In this document: positions 23,255 to 35,289 of the stretch, piece by piece
Layout of the letters: each line of letters opens with the position of its first letter
Position numbering within the stretch: position 1 is the stretch's first letter
Source: Edaphochlamys debaryana
Taxonomy: Eukaryota; Chlorophyta; Chlorophyceae; Chlamydomonadales
Direction: 5' to 3'
DNA length: 64,000 bases
Assembly: GCA_016858145.1 (NCBI GenBank)
Contig: JAEHOE010000190.1
Coordinates: 1 to 64,000 of the forward strand
Program-made: the position numbers and the translations under genes
The notes under the pieces: model-generated
Database searches by the model: none
What the model saw: only the letters and a program-made list of their open reading frames with translations
What the model was told of the DNA's origin: nothing

Positions 23255-26200
23255 ATGGAAGACCAAGAGCGCCAACATGGCGTTACCGCGTCAGGCTTGA
23301 ATGCCATCCCCCTGTTCGATCCGGATCTGCATGATGCACGGCAATGGCTAAACCGCATTGAGCGCCACGCCCAGTTGTTTGAATGGCGTGATGAGGATAA
23401 ATTGATGGTGGCGTGCTGCCGCCTGAACTCGGTCGCCCAGATTTGGGAGGCGGGGCTTGGACCAGAGCTAGGAAACTGGGCGTCCTTCAGACGGGCTTTC
23501 GTGAACCGGTTCGCCGAGAGAGAGGACGAGTTGTACAGCCGCCTGGCAAACTGCAAGCAGGGGCGCAAGGAGAGCGTGAGGCGCTATGCGGACCGATATC
23601 GGCACCTGTGCTCACAGCTCAGCATTGATGCAAACGAGGACCCCACATACATGTATAACTTCCTGCGAGGGCTGCAACCCCGCATCCACGCCAAGGTTTA
23701 CCTGTTGCGGCCACGTGACCTTGACGCTGCCATCAGCGATGCCATTTATGTGAGCGAGGGTCTGGACCTGGCGAGGGATGATCAAGGGGATGAGGAGGAG
23801 GGGGAGGATGTGGGCCGGTCTGCGCCCAGTCGCAAGGGCCGAGAGGAGGGTCCCCGGTTTGAGCGAGTGAACCCAGCGCCCCGTTACGAGCTTGTGAGAC
23901 CCGAGCCACGAAGCGGTGGCATGGCACGGGGACGGGACGCGCAAGATCGCCCTCGTGTACGGTGGGATGACCGCCGGGAGCCAATGGGGAGGCGCGAAGA
24001 CACACGCACCCCACCGCGGGCGGCACCTCCCCCTCGCCCACCTGCGTCTCCCACCGGAGGGGCTTCAAACGACATTGAGGCGTTGCGGCGGGAGTTCGCA
24101 CGCCTCTCCGTGAACCTGCAGGAGATGCAAAGGAGGCAGGAGGGTGGTTACCCGACAAGGCGGGGAGATGACCTGGCGACCATGGTCAGCATGGTGGACG
24201 TAGACCACACTCCTCAGGTCTACTCCGCGCATGGGGGGCCTCTGCGGGGCCGATTCCCGCGCCTGAGCCCGACACCCCCTCGATACCAGTCGCCACGGTT
24301 CCACAACCATCAGGCTCACCGGGATGAGGTGTACCTGAAGCGGATGGGTGACTTCCCGAACACCACGCTGCCCCGCAAGAGGGTGGCGATTGACCCAGCC
24401 AGTTATGTGAATCCTGCTGGGGCGGGCGGAGCCCGTGAGGGGCGAGCGGGGGGAGAAGAGGAGCGCCCGCATGTGGCGGCACGGCGTGCTATGCCCGCTG
24501 GGACAAGGATGGACCCACCTCCCGCACAGCCCCCGGCCTTCGAAGCCAGGCGGAGCCCCGGCCGCGTGGGGTGGCGGCCGCCACCTCGGGCCGCCGGCGA
24601 GACCATGGGCCGCACGCACGCCATCCCTGCTGGCAACCCGATGGAGGAAGAGGGGAGGGTTGCGGATGAGATCATGCTGAAGGTCAACAAGTTTCCCCTG
24701 ACCCTGGGGTCAGCGCTGCGTGTCAACCCTGTCAACGTTTACACAAAGCTAGGTGCTCGGATCCTCAACGTGGCACGTGCCCAGCGCGACAAGGGGGCGG
24801 CGGCCGCGCCTTCCCCCGGTGCGCCAGCTGCGCCCGCGCAGCATGCAGCCGAGATCAACCCGGACTCACCCGACCAAGCTCGGGGCGACCCGATGATTAT
24901 GCACGCCGACCCTGGGGTGGTGATGAAGACCACCGCCTTGGAGCCACCTCGGTTCCAGGTGTGCCGGGCAGAGATCCTCCTGGCTGATGCGGAGGGCGTC
25001 ATGGTCAAGACCCCCAGCATCATCGATAGTGGGGCGTCCAACAGCCTGGCGCCGTACCAGACCGTACGGAAGCTACGCCTGCTGCCCAGCATTGAGCCAA
25101 CCAGTGCCACGTTCCTGTCGGCGGACGGGAGCAGTGCGAAACCGTCAGGGCGGATTAGGGAGCTTTTCACATCGACAGGGGACATGGTGATCACGATTGA
25201 CCCATTTGTGAGCCAGGCGAGGTCGTACTACATGCTGCTCGGCTGCGATTGGCTGAGTCAGGCGCGGGCAACCATTTGCTATGACACTTCACGCCTGTAC
25301 TACACAAACGACGATGGGCAACGTAGCTTTATCCCCATCACCTTCCTGAGGTCTCCCGAGGCCATGATGGTGGAGACCATTCCCGAGGAGGACTCACCGG
25401 AGGGGGCCTTGGTGGCGGACTTCGACCCGCCCCCTGCCGCGGCGGCGGGTGCTCGTACGCAGTCCGCAAGCACCAGCGCACCGGGGGCCGGAGAACCCAT
25501 GGATGACGGTGACCTCCCGCCACTCGTGGAGGACTCTGACGAAGATGAGGACGAGGCTGAGGAGGGCGAGGAAGAAGAGGGGAGTGAGGAGGGCAGCAAC
25601 TCGGAGAGCGAGGATGACGATGGGGATGATGATGCTGGGGCCGGAGGGAGCCCAGGCTCATGGGGGTCGTGGGAGGATAATGAGGATGGGCCGGATCAGG
25701 ATGACTGGGAGCGGCAAGCCCAGTCAACGCGCCGACCCAACGTTGAGGTGTATCTCTCACCCTCGGCTGCCGGCCCGGCTCGCTCGGCCGCCAGCCCAAG
25801 CGGGCGGACGGCGCCTGCGGGGGAGGGTGAAGGGGCCGTGGCCCAGTTGGGAACGAAAGGGTCGGGGCGGACAGAAAGCCTGCCTAGCCCGCCGACCTTC
25901 ACCTCGGCGGAGGAGCACCTGGCAGCAGCCCGGGCCCTCGCTACCCGTGCGTGGGCACGCAACAAGGAAACGCCCCCAAGGGAGGAGCTGAGTAACACGC
26001 TGCGGGAAAGGATCAACCCGGATCTCACCTCGGCACAAAGGGAGGGGATGTATCAGCTCCTGATGCGCAACCATGACATGTTCGCCTTGACGAACAGCGA
26101 GCTGGGGCGCACGACGTGGGTAACCTGCAAGGTGGATACGGGGGACAGCCCTCCGGTTTACACCCCGCCGTACCGAATGTCACGTGTTGAGATGGCGGCG

Positions 26201-28624
26201 GTTGATGCGGAGATGGCCAAACTACTGAAGGACGGACTGATCGAGCCCAGCACGAGTGCCTGGGGTTCCCCTGTCATGGTCATCCCTAAGAAGGCTGATC
26301 CCGTGGCGGTCACGGCCGACGGGCAGGATGAGACGAGCAAACCCAAGCCCCCGGCTGAATTCCGGGTGGTGACCGATGCGCGAGCGTGCAACCTGGTCGT
26401 CCGCCGGCAGCGCTACCCAATGGGGAATATCCAGGACCTGTTGGACACCGCCGCGCCGTCAGGCGGGTCCACTATGATCTACTCCAGCCTGGACCTCAAG
26501 GCGGGATACTGGCAGGTGCCCATGCATGATGAAGAGTCGAAAGACAAGCTGACGATTGTGACCCCACACGCCGCGTATCGCCCTACGGTCATGCCCATGG
26601 GCTTTCGGAACTCAAGTGCGGTGTTCAGCCGGCTGATGTCCCTCGTGATGGCGCCTTTGATGCCCGGCTCTCATTACCAAGAACGGGAGGCTGCAAGCGC
26701 GGACCGCCCACGCCCTCGCCCATGCTGCGTGGCCTTTGCCGACGATGTGCTCACCTTCGCCCCCACGTGGGAGGAGCACTTGAGGGCACTGGAGGACGTG
26801 TTTGCATGTCTGCGACTGGCGGGCTTGCGCGTGGCGCTGAAGAAGTGCAGGCTTGGCATGAAGAGGGTGATCTTTCTGGGACACCTGCTGGACGGAGTGA
26901 AGGGCACGGTTGAGCCTGACCCGCGTAACTTGGCAACGATTGAGCGGCTGCCCGCACCGCGGACGGTCAAGGAGGTGCGCAGTTGGATATCGACGGCGGC
27001 ATACTACAAGGCGTTCATCCGCAACTTTAGCCTCAAGGCAAAGCCCCTGTACGAGCTGACGCGCAAGGACCAACCTTGGCAGTGGGGACCGGAGGAGCAC
27101 GAGGCGTGGAGCACGTTGCGGCAGGCCCTGCTCAGCACGCCAGTCCTGGCCGCGCCTGACTTCTCCCGGCCGTTCATCATCGCCACGGATTGGAGCAAGC
27201 ATGCCGTGGCGGCGATCCTGAGTCAAGTGGGGCCAGATGGGAAGGAGAGGGTGGTGCAGTACGCAAGCAAGAAGATGTCAGGATGCCAGCTCAACTGGTC
27301 CGCAGCGGACGGCGAGTGCTATGCCGCCGTCTTCGGCGTGACTCACTTCCGCCCATACGTGTGGGGAACGCGCTTCACCCTCCTCACCGATAGTATGGCG
27401 GTGCGGTACTTGATGACCGCCAAGACGTCCAGTCTGCAGGGCAAGCTCGCCCGCATGGCCCTTAAGCTTATGTCGTACGACATGGACATCCAGCATCGGG
27501 CGGGCGAGAAGCATGGGAACGTGGACGGCCTGAGCCGGCTGGCACACTTGGCGGAGGACAGCGACGATGAGGAGCGCCCGCCTGGGGTGGCAAGTGGAGT
27601 GGCTAGCTCAGAACACTGGCAGGCGGAGGCCACCACGGTGGAGATGTGTGCTGGTGAGGCTCCGAGAGCGGAGCTCTCGCCAGAAATCGAGGTCTACGTC
27701 ACGAGCCGTATTGCCTCAGCGCAACCCGTGCGTCGCAGCCTATGTGCGCCGAATCCGCGGCCCTGGCGGCGACCGACGACCCTCTTGCCGAAGTCGGTGA
27801 GCGCCCCTAACCGTCGTGACACGGCGCCCCTGGTATCCTACCGTGGGGTGGCTGCGATCAGGATGGAGGACTTGGGGGACGGCGAGGATGAGGGTACGGC
27901 GGACCTATGGGGAGGAGCGCACACCGGTCTGGAGGTGTACATGACTGATGGGCGCTCTGAAGCTAACCGTAACTGCAACACTTACTACGCTCCGGATTAC
28001 CGGCCGGGTGGCAACCCGCCCGCGCCCCGCATCTCACCGCAGCAGCTTCAGGCCAACCAGGCTCTGGGACGACGGCTTGCGCGGGAGGAGGCGGCAGAGG
28101 GGGAGGCCCACCGCAGGGAGAACCTGAAGTTGGACGAGAGGGAACGACGGGCGGGCATGACACACGAGACTGGGGTCGTCACAGGTCGCTCGAGCATCCG
28201 CTCCCATCGCTTCCCCCGGGTGCCCTGGGTGCCAGCGCCCGGAGCACCGCGGCGCCCTGTCGTGGAAAGAGAGGAGGAGGAGGCCCCGGTGCCCCTCACG
28301 CAGCCAGCCCACGCACCTGTGCGCGCCGCCGAGCACGGTGCGGGTGAGGTGGACGGGATGGACATTCCACAGACTCAACCCGTGGCGCGGGAGGCGGAGG
28401 GCCCAGTCCCCATGGAGGGCGATGATGACCGGACGCAGACACCCTCGGGCGGTGAGGAACCAGGAGTGGTCCCCGTCTATCCGGGAACCGAGCCCCAGTC
28501 ACCGCTGTGGGCAAGAGGACGCGACCCCCGGGGACGGGGAAGGGGGGCAACAGACCAAGCGGCAGCGCAGACGGAGCTGCCTGCTAACCGGGTTCGTGGA
28601 CCCAGAGAAGGAGGGCACCTCTGA
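23255..28624 (+). CDS. Retrotransposon Gag-Pol: Gag, protease, reverse transcriptase, RNase H
   Basis: A 1789-aa ORF from the first ATG after the LTR. The Gag-like domain covers about residues 20-170 ([30 protein letters not shown]). No CCHC knuckle was seen. The aspartic protease motif [10 protein letters not shown] is near residue 590. A strongly acidic linker follows near 755-800. RT motifs are [15 protein letters not shown] near 1073 and the catalytic FADDV near 1160. RNase H carries [14 protein letters not shown] near 1310, and the domain ends with [16 protein letters not shown]. The last ~300 residues are low complexity. The integrase lies in another frame that overlaps the end of this ORF by up to 287 bases. 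It is likely a functional polyprotein, given how young the element is. Confidence 0.92.
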   Translation: MEDQERQHGVTASGLNAIPLFDPDLHDARQWLNRIERHAQLFEWRDEDKLMVACCRLNSVAQIWEAGLGPELGNWASFRRAFVNRFAEREDELYSRLANCKQGRKESVRRYADRYRHLCSQLSIDANEDPTYMYNFLRGLQPRIHAKVYLLRPRDLDAAISDAIYVSEGLDLARDDQGDEEEGEDVGRSAPSRKGREEGPRFERVNPAPRYELVRPEPRSGGMARGRDAQDRPRVRWDDRREPMGRREDTRTPPRAAPPPRPPASPTGGASNDIEALRREFARLSVNLQEMQRRQEGGYPTRRGDDLATMVSMVDVDHTPQVYSAHGGPLRGRFPRLSPTPPRYQSPRFHNHQAHRDEVYLKRMGDFPNTTLPRKRVAIDPASYVNPAGAGGAREGRAGGEEERPHVAARRAMPAGTRMDPPPAQPPAFEARRSPGRVGWRPPPRAAGETMGRTHAIPAGNPMEEEGRVADEIMLKVNKFPLTLGSALRVNPVNVYTKLGARILNVARAQRDKGAAAAPSPGAPAAPAQHAAEINPDSPDQARGDPMIMHADPGVVMKTTALEPPRFQVCRAEILLADAEGVMVKTPSIIDSGASNSLAPYQTVRKLRLLPSIEPTSATFLSADGSSAKPSGRIRELFTSTGDMVITIDPFVSQARSYYMLLGCDWLSQARATICYDTSRLYYTNDDGQRSFIPITFLRSPEAMMVETIPEEDSPEGALVADFDPPPAAAAGARTQSASTSAPGAGEPMDDGDLPPLVEDSDEDEDEAEEGEEEEGSEEGSNSESEDDDGDDDAGAGGSPGSWGSWEDNEDGPDQDDWERQAQSTRRPNVEVYLSPSAAGPARSAASPSGRTAPAGEGEGAVAQLGTKGSGRTESLPSPPTFTSAEEHLAAARALATRAWARNKETPPREELSNTLRERINPDLTSAQREGMYQLLMRNHDMFALTNSELGRTTWVTCKVDTGDSPPVYTPPYRMSRVEMAAVDAEMAKLLKDGLIEPSTSAWGSPVMVIPKKADPVAVTADGQDETSKPKPPAEFRVVTDARACNLVVRRQRYPMGNIQDLLDTAAPSGGSTMIYSSLDLKAGYWQVPMHDEESKDKLTIVTPHAAYRPTVMPMGFRNSSAVFSRLMSLVMAPLMPGSHYQEREAASADRPRPRPCCVAFADDVLTFAPTWEEHLRALEDVFACLRLAGLRVALKKCRLGMKRVIFLGHLLDGVKGTVEPDPRNLATIERLPAPRTVKEVRSWISTAAYYKAFIRNFSLKAKPLYELTRKDQPWQWGPEEHEAWSTLRQALLSTPVLAAPDFSRPFIIATDWSKHAVAAILSQVGPDGKERVVQYASKKMSGCQLNWSAADGECYAAVFGVTHFRPYVWGTRFTLLTDSMAVRYLMTAKTSSLQGKLARMALKLMSYDMDIQHRAGEKHGNVDGLSRLAHLAEDSDDEERPPGVASGVASSEHWQAEATTVEMCAGEAPRAELSPEIEVYVTSRIASAQPVRRSLCAPNPRPWRRPTTLLPKSVSAPNRRDTAPLVSYRGVAAIRMEDLGDGEDEGTADLWGGAHTGLEVYMTDGRSEANRNCNTYYAPDYRPGGNPPAPRISPQQLQANQALGRRLAREEAAEGEAHRRENLKLDERERRAGMTHETGVVTGRSSIRSHRFPRVPWVPAPGAPRRPVVEREEEEAPVPLTQPAHAPVRAAEHGAGEVDGMDIPQTQPVAREAEGPVPMEGDDDRTQTPSGGEEPGVVPVYPGTEPQSPLWARGRDPRGRGRGATDQAAAQTELPANRVRGPREGGHL

Positions 28625-30794
28625 GAAGCGGGGGCAAGGGTCCCCTGAGGACTGGAACCCCGCGATCCGGTGCTCCGTGTGCGGTCAAGGGATGCCTGAT
28701 GACTCCTTGCTTCTCTGTGACTATTACGGGTGTACCCAGGCCTTCCACACTTTCTGCCTCAACCCGCCCCTGGCCCACGTGCCGCCGGGCATGTGGATGT
28801 GCCCAGGCCCACACGCACCGTTTGTACCGCCGGCCCCAGTGGCCCCCGCAGCCGCTGCGGCCCCTGCGCCGCCGCAGGCCCCGGTGGCAGCGCCTGGGCC
28901 GAGTGACCTGACGACGGAAGGCACCGGCGCAGAGGAGGACAGTGGCGGGTCGGCCCGTGAGAGCCTTGTGGTGTCGTGGAGGCCTGAGGACAAGGGGGAG
29001 GAAGAGGAGGGGGAAGGCATGGGTGAGGATGTGGCTGTGGAGCTGGAAATTGAGGAGGGAGAAGGGGCGGATGAGGGGGATGAGGCTGGACCCTCGAAAC
29101 CCCGGGCGGAGAGGTCGCCCTGGGAAGACACGGCCCTGATCCATTACCTGCAAACGGGGCGCTGGAGCTTCCCCGAAAACATAGGCCTGGAGAGGGCAAT
29201 CAAGGAGACCAAGAGGATTGAGCGTCGGGCAGAGAACTATATGTGGCTCGAGGGGACGCTGTACAAGGTGCGGCGCCAGCAGCGATGGCTTCCAGCCGGG
29301 GAGATCTCAAAGTGGAAGGTCCCCAAGCCGGCCGAGTGCGCGTCTATTGTGCGCACGGTGCACAGTCAGGGGCATCAGGGCTTTGACAAAACCTACAGCT
29401 CCGTGCAGGCCCGGTTCTGGTGGCCCGGCGTGCGCAAGGATGTGGAAGCCTGCCTACGTCAGTGCCCCGAGTGCGCTAGCAACCAGAACAAACTGCTGCG
29501 CCATCCTCGGCTTCGCCCCCTTCCGGTCGTACCGATATTGGATACAGTGCACTTGGACCTGTTCGGCCCGGTGACAAAGACGCCGCGCGGGCATCGTTAC
29601 TGCTTGGTCATGGTGGACAGCTTCAGCTCTTGGGTAGAAGTAGTGCCCCTGAAGACGAAGAAGGCGGCGGAGGTCTGGACGGCCTTCTGGCAGAACTGGG
29701 TCTGTCGGTATGGCGTGCCAAGGGTGGTGGTGTCAGACCGTGGTACAGAGTTCACGGGCAAGGCCTTCGCACGCGAGCTGCGCTCCCGCAGCATCAAGCA
29801 GTACGTCACGGCCGGTAGCAACCCGCGTGGCAACGGGAAGGCGGAACGCATGGTGGGGACCTTGCTGGATTCTCTCCGCAAGTTGATCACCGAGGAGACC
29901 GAGTGGGATGCCAAGTGCTACGACGCCGCTTATGCTTATCGTACGGCGGCCCACGCCGTCACCAAGATGAGCCCTGCTCTGTGCATGTTTGGGCGCGAGC
30001 TCACCTTGGCTGTGGAGCTGGCTCCCCCGGCAGACCCGGAGGCCTCGCCGGAGGAAGTTGAGCCCGAGCAGGTCCGTGTAGAGTGGACGTCCGAGCACTA
30101 CCAGCTCCTGAGGGCACGGCGAGAGCGCATGGAAGGGTTGGCGGTGGATGCGGAGAAGAGGCACGTTGAGGCGAAGGAGAGGGCGGAAAGGGAGTATCAG
30201 AAGAGGCGGCACCAATCCAAGCCCAGGCAACGAGGGCAGAAGCCCGGCAAGCCGGAAGACGGATCGGCGGCAGGGGCGGGTCCAGTTAACCCCCTTGGGG
30301 AGGAAGTAGTGGCGGCGGCCCGGCAGGCGACTGTGCAGCGGAAGCCGCGCGGTAAGGAGGCGGCCCAGCCCCCCTTGGCTAAGCCCCAGCAGCGGGAAGG
30401 TGCCAACCCGGGCGCCGTACCTACCCAAGCACGCGCGTCAGCCCCGGAGATTGGTCCGGCGGATCAGAGGCGCGAAGCGCCCGCCGCCGCCGGTGGTGCG
30501 CCAGCTGAAGGGGCAGGCCCGAACCCTGGACCTGTGGAAAGGGAGACCGGGGGACAATACAATGTCAGGCCAGCACAGGCGCACGAGCTTCGAGGGCTGC
30601 CCGACATCCCGCAAGACGCTTTGGTGTGGAAGCTGAAGCGACGGGATAGTAAGATGGCCAAGGACCGTGAGGGACCCTACCTGTTCCAGTTTTGGCGGGC
30701 ACCCGACGGCTCCCACGCCATCGTCAAGGACGCGCAAGGGACCATGTTTCCCGTCGCGTCGCACCTCCTGTTCGTGCCTCGGTCCAGCTTGTAG
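28338..30794 (+). CDS. Retrotransposon integrase with N-terminal PHD finger
   Basis: An open frame of 818 codons, shifted by one base from the Gag-Pol frame. Its true start is unknown: expression may need frameshifting in the 28338-28624 overlap, or a base in the G runs near 28535-28550 may be wrong. A PHD-type zinc finger lies near residue 112 ([26 protein letters not shown]). An acidic linker follows. Integrase has its zinc-binding module ([16 protein letters not shown]) and a DDE core with HLDLF, SDRGTEF and GKAERMV. The C-terminal tail ends after [14 protein letters not shown] fingers read histone tails, so this one may steer integration (inference). No chromodomain is seen. Confidence 0.88.
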   Translation: MRVRWTGWTFHRLNPWRGRRRAQSPWRAMMTGRRHPRAVRNQEWSPSIREPSPSHRCGQEDATPGDGEGGQQTKRQRRRSCLLTGFVDPEKEGTSEKRGQGSPEDWNPAIRCSVCGQGMPDDSLLLCDYYGCTQAFHTFCLNPPLAHVPPGMWMCPGPHAPFVPPAPVAPAAAAAPAPPQAPVAAPGPSDLTTEGTGAEEDSGGSARESLVVSWRPEDKGEEEEGEGMGEDVAVELEIEEGEGADEGDEAGPSKPRAERSPWEDTALIHYLQTGRWSFPENIGLERAIKETKRIERRAENYMWLEGTLYKVRRQQRWLPAGEISKWKVPKPAECASIVRTVHSQGHQGFDKTYSSVQARFWWPGVRKDVEACLRQCPECASNQNKLLRHPRLRPLPVVPILDTVHLDLFGPVTKTPRGHRYCLVMVDSFSSWVEVVPLKTKKAAEVWTAFWQNWVCRYGVPRVVVSDRGTEFTGKAFARELRSRSIKQYVTAGSNPRGNGKAERMVGTLLDSLRKLITEETEWDAKCYDAAYAYRTAAHAVTKMSPALCMFGRELTLAVELAPPADPEASPEEVEPEQVRVEWTSEHYQLLRARRERMEGLAVDAEKRHVEAKERAEREYQKRRHQSKPRQRGQKPGKPEDGSAAGAGPVNPLGEEVVAAARQATVQRKPRGKEAAQPPLAKPQQREGANPGAVPTQARASAPEIGPADQRREAPAAAGGAPAEGAGPNPGPVERETGGQYNVRPAQAHELRGLPDIPQDALVWKLKRRDSKMAKDREGPYLFQFWRAPDGSHAIVKDAQGTMFPVASHLLFVPRSSL

Positions 30795-31680
30795 GCAGGG
30801 TGCCTGCGGGCGAAGGGCGGGGTGACGGTCGGGACAAGCCGGACACCGACCGAGACAGGGACCTCTTCCGCCACGACAAGTGGCCATAACTTTGAGTTAT
30901 CCGACGACGGGAGGCAATCCTTGAGCGAACTGTGCTGTGCTGAGGGGCGCGGTCGCGATGGTCGCAACATCGCACGCCCAGGTGACCGGGAGTCACAGGA
31001 CACGTGTGGCGCACGGGTTGGAAACGCCCCGTGACTAACCATCAAGTTTCTGGTCAACGCACCAACGAAAAGTGACAGGCTCCGAACGCGTTGACCACAA
31101 CCACGGTAGGGTTTGCGACGAAAAAGGGCACGCCGGCAGACGCCGCGTAAGGAAAGCCTTATGGGAAGTGTAAGCAAGGAAGGAGTGCCGCCCGGCTGCT
31201 GAAGCAGAGGGGCAGGGGCGCATATCCTGTGGCAAACCGCTAGGGTCAACGGTCCAACTTCTCACGCCGGGCCCTACCCGGTCTGCGGCTCCCCTCAATG
31301 GGTGCACGTGACACTTCAGAAGACTAAGGATGCGTCGGCTGGGGCAAACGGGCATGGGTGGCGGTGTTCGCTCTCCAGGGCTGACCCGCCAGCGCCGCCA
31401 GCGCCCCCGCGTAGGCGACGCCGGCCCCCATAGCGCCCCGCGGTAAGGTGCCGACTATGGAGTCTGTGCTGGAGAAGCCTCCAACGCGCAAGCTCACAAG
31501 CTCGTGCCGTACGGGCGGTTGGCCAAGCCTGGTGCACAGGTGGCAAATAAACGACCGCCGGAGGAGGGGGCAACCGAACGCCACCCTTAAACGCCAACAC
31601 AACCCGGCAACCCGTTACACGCTGCACACGCGACAACATTATTGCCTCTGGAGCGCTGAGGTTTCTAGCTAACCCGCATC
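30795..31680. other. Spacer between integrase and ORF3 of the retrotransposon
   Basis: About 0.9 kb without a convincing ORF. It could hold the promoter or a splice acceptor for the downstream ORF. No decisive motif is visible. Confidence 0.5.
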
Positions 31681-33084
31681 ATGCTTGCTGTCGCCGCCAA
31701 AAAGGCTGACTCCGGCCGTAGCGCTAGGGATGCCGGTGTGCATGGGCTCCGCCCGAGCACCGCGCTTAGGACGTCGGTCCGTGTGCGTGGTTTTGTCAAC
31801 TACAAGGGAGTGCGCCTGGTGAGGGCCCTCCCGGCGGTGCGCGCCCGGCCCAACGGCAAGCCCAGCGTCGCGGCCGAGGCCGACAAGGACCCCAAGTCCC
31901 TGACTAAGGACTTCATCTATACCGGTACCCAGACGGCTGCGGTCAAGTGGCTGCTCAAGAAGCTCAACGTGAGCGGAAGGAGCGTGGTGGCGCTCAACCA
32001 TCTGGTGTCTCAGATGTCGCTTCAGCTCGCGCGGGCCGAGAAGGCCCACAGCGATGTCACCAAGGAGAATCTGTCGCTGGCTGAGCTGCTGGGAGTACTC
32101 GCGGCGCTGGTCGGCGGGGTCCTGTTCCCGTACGCAGACCCCATCATGCTGACTCAGTACATGATGGCCGCCCTGGGCTCTGGGCCGGGCACCGGGGGCC
32201 TGTTCTTCGAGGGCGAGATACTGCCCCCCAACGAGGCTTTCACCACCGTGGTCTCCGGTGTGCAGCGCCTGTCCATGGCCCTGACTGACCCGCGCATTGC
32301 GCCCCACATCGCCAAGGTGTTTGACATGGCCCGCTCGTACAACACGACCGACACCTTCGCCTCCGCCTTCGAGGACCTCGGCATCTGCGCGCCCAGCTCC
32401 GGCAAACCTTCCTCGACGGCCGTCGCCAAGGCCATTGAGCGGGGCGCATGGGCCACGGCTAAGGCCAACGTGCACCTGCAGTCCCTGATCCCGCCGATCC
32501 CGCCCATGCACGCCCCCACGGGCATTGTGTTCGCTGAGCACCCTCCTCCGCCTCCGCCTCCCCCGCCTAGCGCCTCCTCTCCGGCGGCTGACAACGGCGG
32601 CGCTCCCATGGACACCAACCTGGGCAACGAGATCCCCGACCCCGTGTTCGCCCCCTGCGACCCCGAGACGGTCGAGGCCTTCGGCGCCTACTCCTCACCG
32701 GACGCTAAGATGTGCGAGCCGCCCGGCTCCCCCACCTGCTCCGCCGGCCTGGTCCCCATGACTCACGCCCCCTTCAACCCGCTCGAGGAGAGCCCCGCTC
32801 CCTTCGCCACCTCCTTCCCCAGCCCCATGGACTACCAGGTGGTGCCGCAGATGGACTGCCCGCCTTTCGTGCCGCCGTCGCCGCCCGGCAGCCCGGACTT
32901 CGGCGACTCCGGCTTCCCCGACTCCATTCCCGGCCCCGGCAGCTCCCCTCCGCTGGTGGTTGTGTTCAAGGGCAAGGTCAAGGACCCCCGCCGGCACCTG
33001 CGCGTGGTCCGCTCCATCGGCTCCCGCCGCGTGCGCCTGGCGACTGACCCGCCCGCGGCGAGCCCGGAGGTCATGGTCGAGTAA
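31681..33084 (+). CDS. Retrotransposon ORF3, unknown function
   Basis: A 467-aa ORF in the place where envelope-like genes sit, between integrase and the 3' LTR. Residues ~75-260 look folded and helical (VKWLLKKLNVSGRSVVALNH, LAELLGVLAALVGGVLF). A proline run and a long Pro/Ser/Asp-rich region follow, then a basic tail (KVKDPRRHLRVVRSIGSRR). There is no signal peptide, no cysteine-rich ectodomain and no clear C-terminal membrane anchor, so it does not look like an envelope protein. Its codon use and GC content match the rest of the element, so it is not an obvious recent foreign insert. Function not recognised. Confidence 0.7.
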   Translation: MLAVAAKKADSGRSARDAGVHGLRPSTALRTSVRVRGFVNYKGVRLVRALPAVRARPNGKPSVAAEADKDPKSLTKDFIYTGTQTAAVKWLLKKLNVSGRSVVALNHLVSQMSLQLARAEKAHSDVTKENLSLAELLGVLAALVGGVLFPYADPIMLTQYMMAALGSGPGTGGLFFEGEILPPNEAFTTVVSGVQRLSMALTDPRIAPHIAKVFDMARSYNTTDTFASAFEDLGICAPSSGKPSSTAVAKAIERGAWATAKANVHLQSLIPPIPPMHAPTGIVFAEHPPPPPPPPPSASSPAADNGGAPMDTNLGNEIPDPVFAPCDPETVEAFGAYSSPDAKMCEPPGSPTCSAGLVPMTHAPFNPLEESPAPFATSFPSPMDYQVVPQMDCPPFVPPSPPGSPDFGDSGFPDSIPGPGSSPPLVVVFKGKVKDPRRHLRVVRSIGSRRVRLATDPPAASPEVMVE

Positions 33085-33175
33085 GGGGCGGGTTGATGCA
33101 GCGGTCGAGCAACCGCAGCGTGGGTTCTAGCTGACGGGACGTGCAGCCCCGCAACTACCCCCAGCGTTGTACAGC

Positions 33176-34465
33176 TGTTGCACGAGGGTGGTTGAACATG
33201 AGGATTGGGTGTCCACGCGACACGCTCCTGCGTGTGCCGCGCGCTTTGCGGCTGTACCATAGCACTTGCATGCCCACGAGCGATTGGCATGCGCTCATGG
33301 CAGGGCACGCACATTGACAAGTCGGGGGTGCACTTCTAAGTTTCTACGGCATTCCGTGACATGCGGCGTGGTGTGTGTGGCGTGTGGCCTGGAGCAATGA
33401 CACGTGTACCACTGAGTAAGCAAGGGTCCCCTGGACCACTAGTTGTCTTTGTGGCGAGCGAGGCGCCCTGGATACCCTGGGACGAGTGGAAGGGCACCGT
33501 ATGTGGGATAAGGGTGTGTGGTCGTGAGGGCTGAGCGGTCGGGAGCACATCTGCGGCCTGTGTACAATATTGCAAGTGGATCTGGACCATGCAAGATGGG
33601 TGGCGAGGGCCAAGGGGGAAGAGGGTGTGTGGTTGTTGACGCTCGGAGGTGTTTGGTGGTCACGGCAATTGTGGTTTGGGTTGATTGATGTGGTTGTGCG
33701 GTAGTGCGTGAAGCTTTCAAAGGGGCCTTATGCGATTGCCCGGGAGTACATAAGGAGTGACCGGTGACGGATGGGGTAAGCCCCGGATCCAAAACCGTGA
33801 TCGTCTGGAGCGTAAACCTGCCCTGACTCGCTATTCTGCGGCTTTATTGCCAAGTGCTATCCTGCCGAGCCCTCTGTAATCTGAGAGCTCACTTCTGTCT
33901 CCGACCTGGAGCCCCGCGCCCTGTTCCCAGAGGCGTCAGACACGGACCCCTGGTCCCTGCCCCCACTCAGCCTGCCTGCCCCGCAGCCGGCTGTGTTTGT
34001 CTCGTGTCCCCTTCAGCGCTCGCACTAGCGCCACAGGACACGCTCCCCGCTCCTCGCCTGCATCAGTGCGCGAGCGGAGGCGAGCGCATTGGCTTCCTAC
34101 CCGATCACACGCCAAACCCTGCGGGCCCTCAGCCCAGCCAGGTCTTCACCGCAGCAGCCCCGCGCCGCTGCTCCATCCCCCCCCCTTCCGTCAGCTCGCA
34201 CCCCTTTGACCCCGTCACGCTATACGCTTCCGCTGCATCACTTCCCAAACCTAAGTCCCACTTCGACGTGCGCAATACCCCTGCGTCACGAGACCCGCGC
34301 TTGAGACATCCCGAGCCCGCTCCCTGAGGCGAGACCAGAGTCAGCGTCTTCACACGCTAGATCCTGGGCACCACCGGGCGTGCAGAACGATCCTAGGGCA
34401 GCAATCCACACGACTGGGCCACAAAAAAAAATTGTGGGTACTCATTAAGTGTGGCCCTGCTTTCC
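33176..34465 (+). repeat. 3' LTR
   Basis: 1290 bp, one A longer than the 5' LTR. It is followed by GCGTTGTACA, which the 5' LTR lacks at this point. The same 10 bases also occur just before this LTR (33164-33173). No clean polypurine tract is visible upstream. Confidence 0.9.
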
Positions 34466-34479
34466 GCGTTGTACAACAT

Positions 34480-34900
34480 GTTCGGAAGGATCGCACCACC
34501 TCGCACCCAAAGCCCGGGGAGTCATGTGGGTCTGTTTCCAGATGCGGTTTACACTGTGGGTGAAGCTAAGACCAAAGTAGTTCTGACAAGTTTTCGCGCA
34601 ACTGCTGCGAGGATGTTTCTTAGGGTGCCGAGCGACTTCGATCAAACTTTGCTGAGCAAGCGAGGACTGAGCGATATTGCTAGCCAACTTGTCAGATCCG
34701 CGGATCCGCGGATCCATCCATCTACCGGCCCCCCGTGCCCCCGAACCTTTGCGCGGTGCACGCCGAACGGTCCCACGCTGTGCACCATGCCATATGCTGC
34801 TGCCCAGCTACGCCAGGTCGCAGCCCTTCATTCCAGCGGCAAGGAGGCTGACACCTATTACTTGACCAGCTTCGAGGAAGCCCACACCCATCTTGCCTGT
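34480..34900 (+). repeat. Interspersed repeat copy 1, right part
   Basis: Continues copy 1 after the retrotransposon. It shares with copy 2, in the same order, CACCACCTCGCACCC, GTAGTTCTGACAAG/GTAGTTCAGACAAG and CAGCTTCGAGGAAGC. The copies are well diverged, so the duplication is older than the retrotransposon. Confidence 0.65.
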
Positions 34901-35154
34901 GGAGGGCACCCGTGGGCGCAGGGTGCCCATCCATGCGCGCCAAGGTGTCCTGGCGCCAGACATCAACACACCGCGCCCAGCCCGCCCGCAATACCAGGAG
35001 CAATGATGTCCGCCGGGGGGACCTCCGGTGGGACGACAGATAGCCTGTGAAGTTCAGGTCCTTCTAGGGGATCAAGGGAGGATCTAGGTGCCGTGAACTA
35101 CGATCCCAGGACTCTCTTAGGATGGACCCTGATGAGCGGGAGGACCCTGCTTCG

Positions 35155-35235
35155 CTCCTGACCCCCCTGTCCCCCTTCCCCTTTACCCCCTACCCCCTTT
35201 ACCCCCTACCCCTATCCCTACCCCCCGCCCTTGTG
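35155..35235. repeat. Pyrimidine-rich simple tract
   Basis: Runs of CCCTTTACCCCCTACCCCC on the plus strand. It lies between the two copies of the interspersed repeat. Simple sequence, no gene. Confidence 0.7.
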
Positions 35236-35289
35236 AGTTCGCCACCGCTCCCAAGTCCACCGCCGCCCTCCTGACCTTCGTGGCCCTCT

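Larger units (their letters stand above)
21867..34475 (+). mobile_element. Ty3/gypsy-like LTR retrotransposon with extra ORF, ~12.6 kb
   Basis: Two ~1.29 kb LTRs flank, in order: a primer-binding-like site, a gag-protease-RT-RNase H ORF, a PHD-integrase ORF, a 0.9 kb spacer, and an ORF of unknown function. RT before integrase is the Ty3/gypsy gene order. The flanks carry CAACAT at 21861-21866 and 34474-34479. A TG...CA element with 4-bp target duplication ACAT (21863-21866, 34476-34479) is the simplest reading. The uninterrupted sister repeat near 35457 shows how the site looked before insertion. Confidence 0.92.

Noticed and set aside
31681..33084. Retrotransposon ORF3 as an envelope gene
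   Set aside because: There is no signal peptide, cysteine-rich ectodomain or C-terminal membrane anchor. Position alone is not enough.
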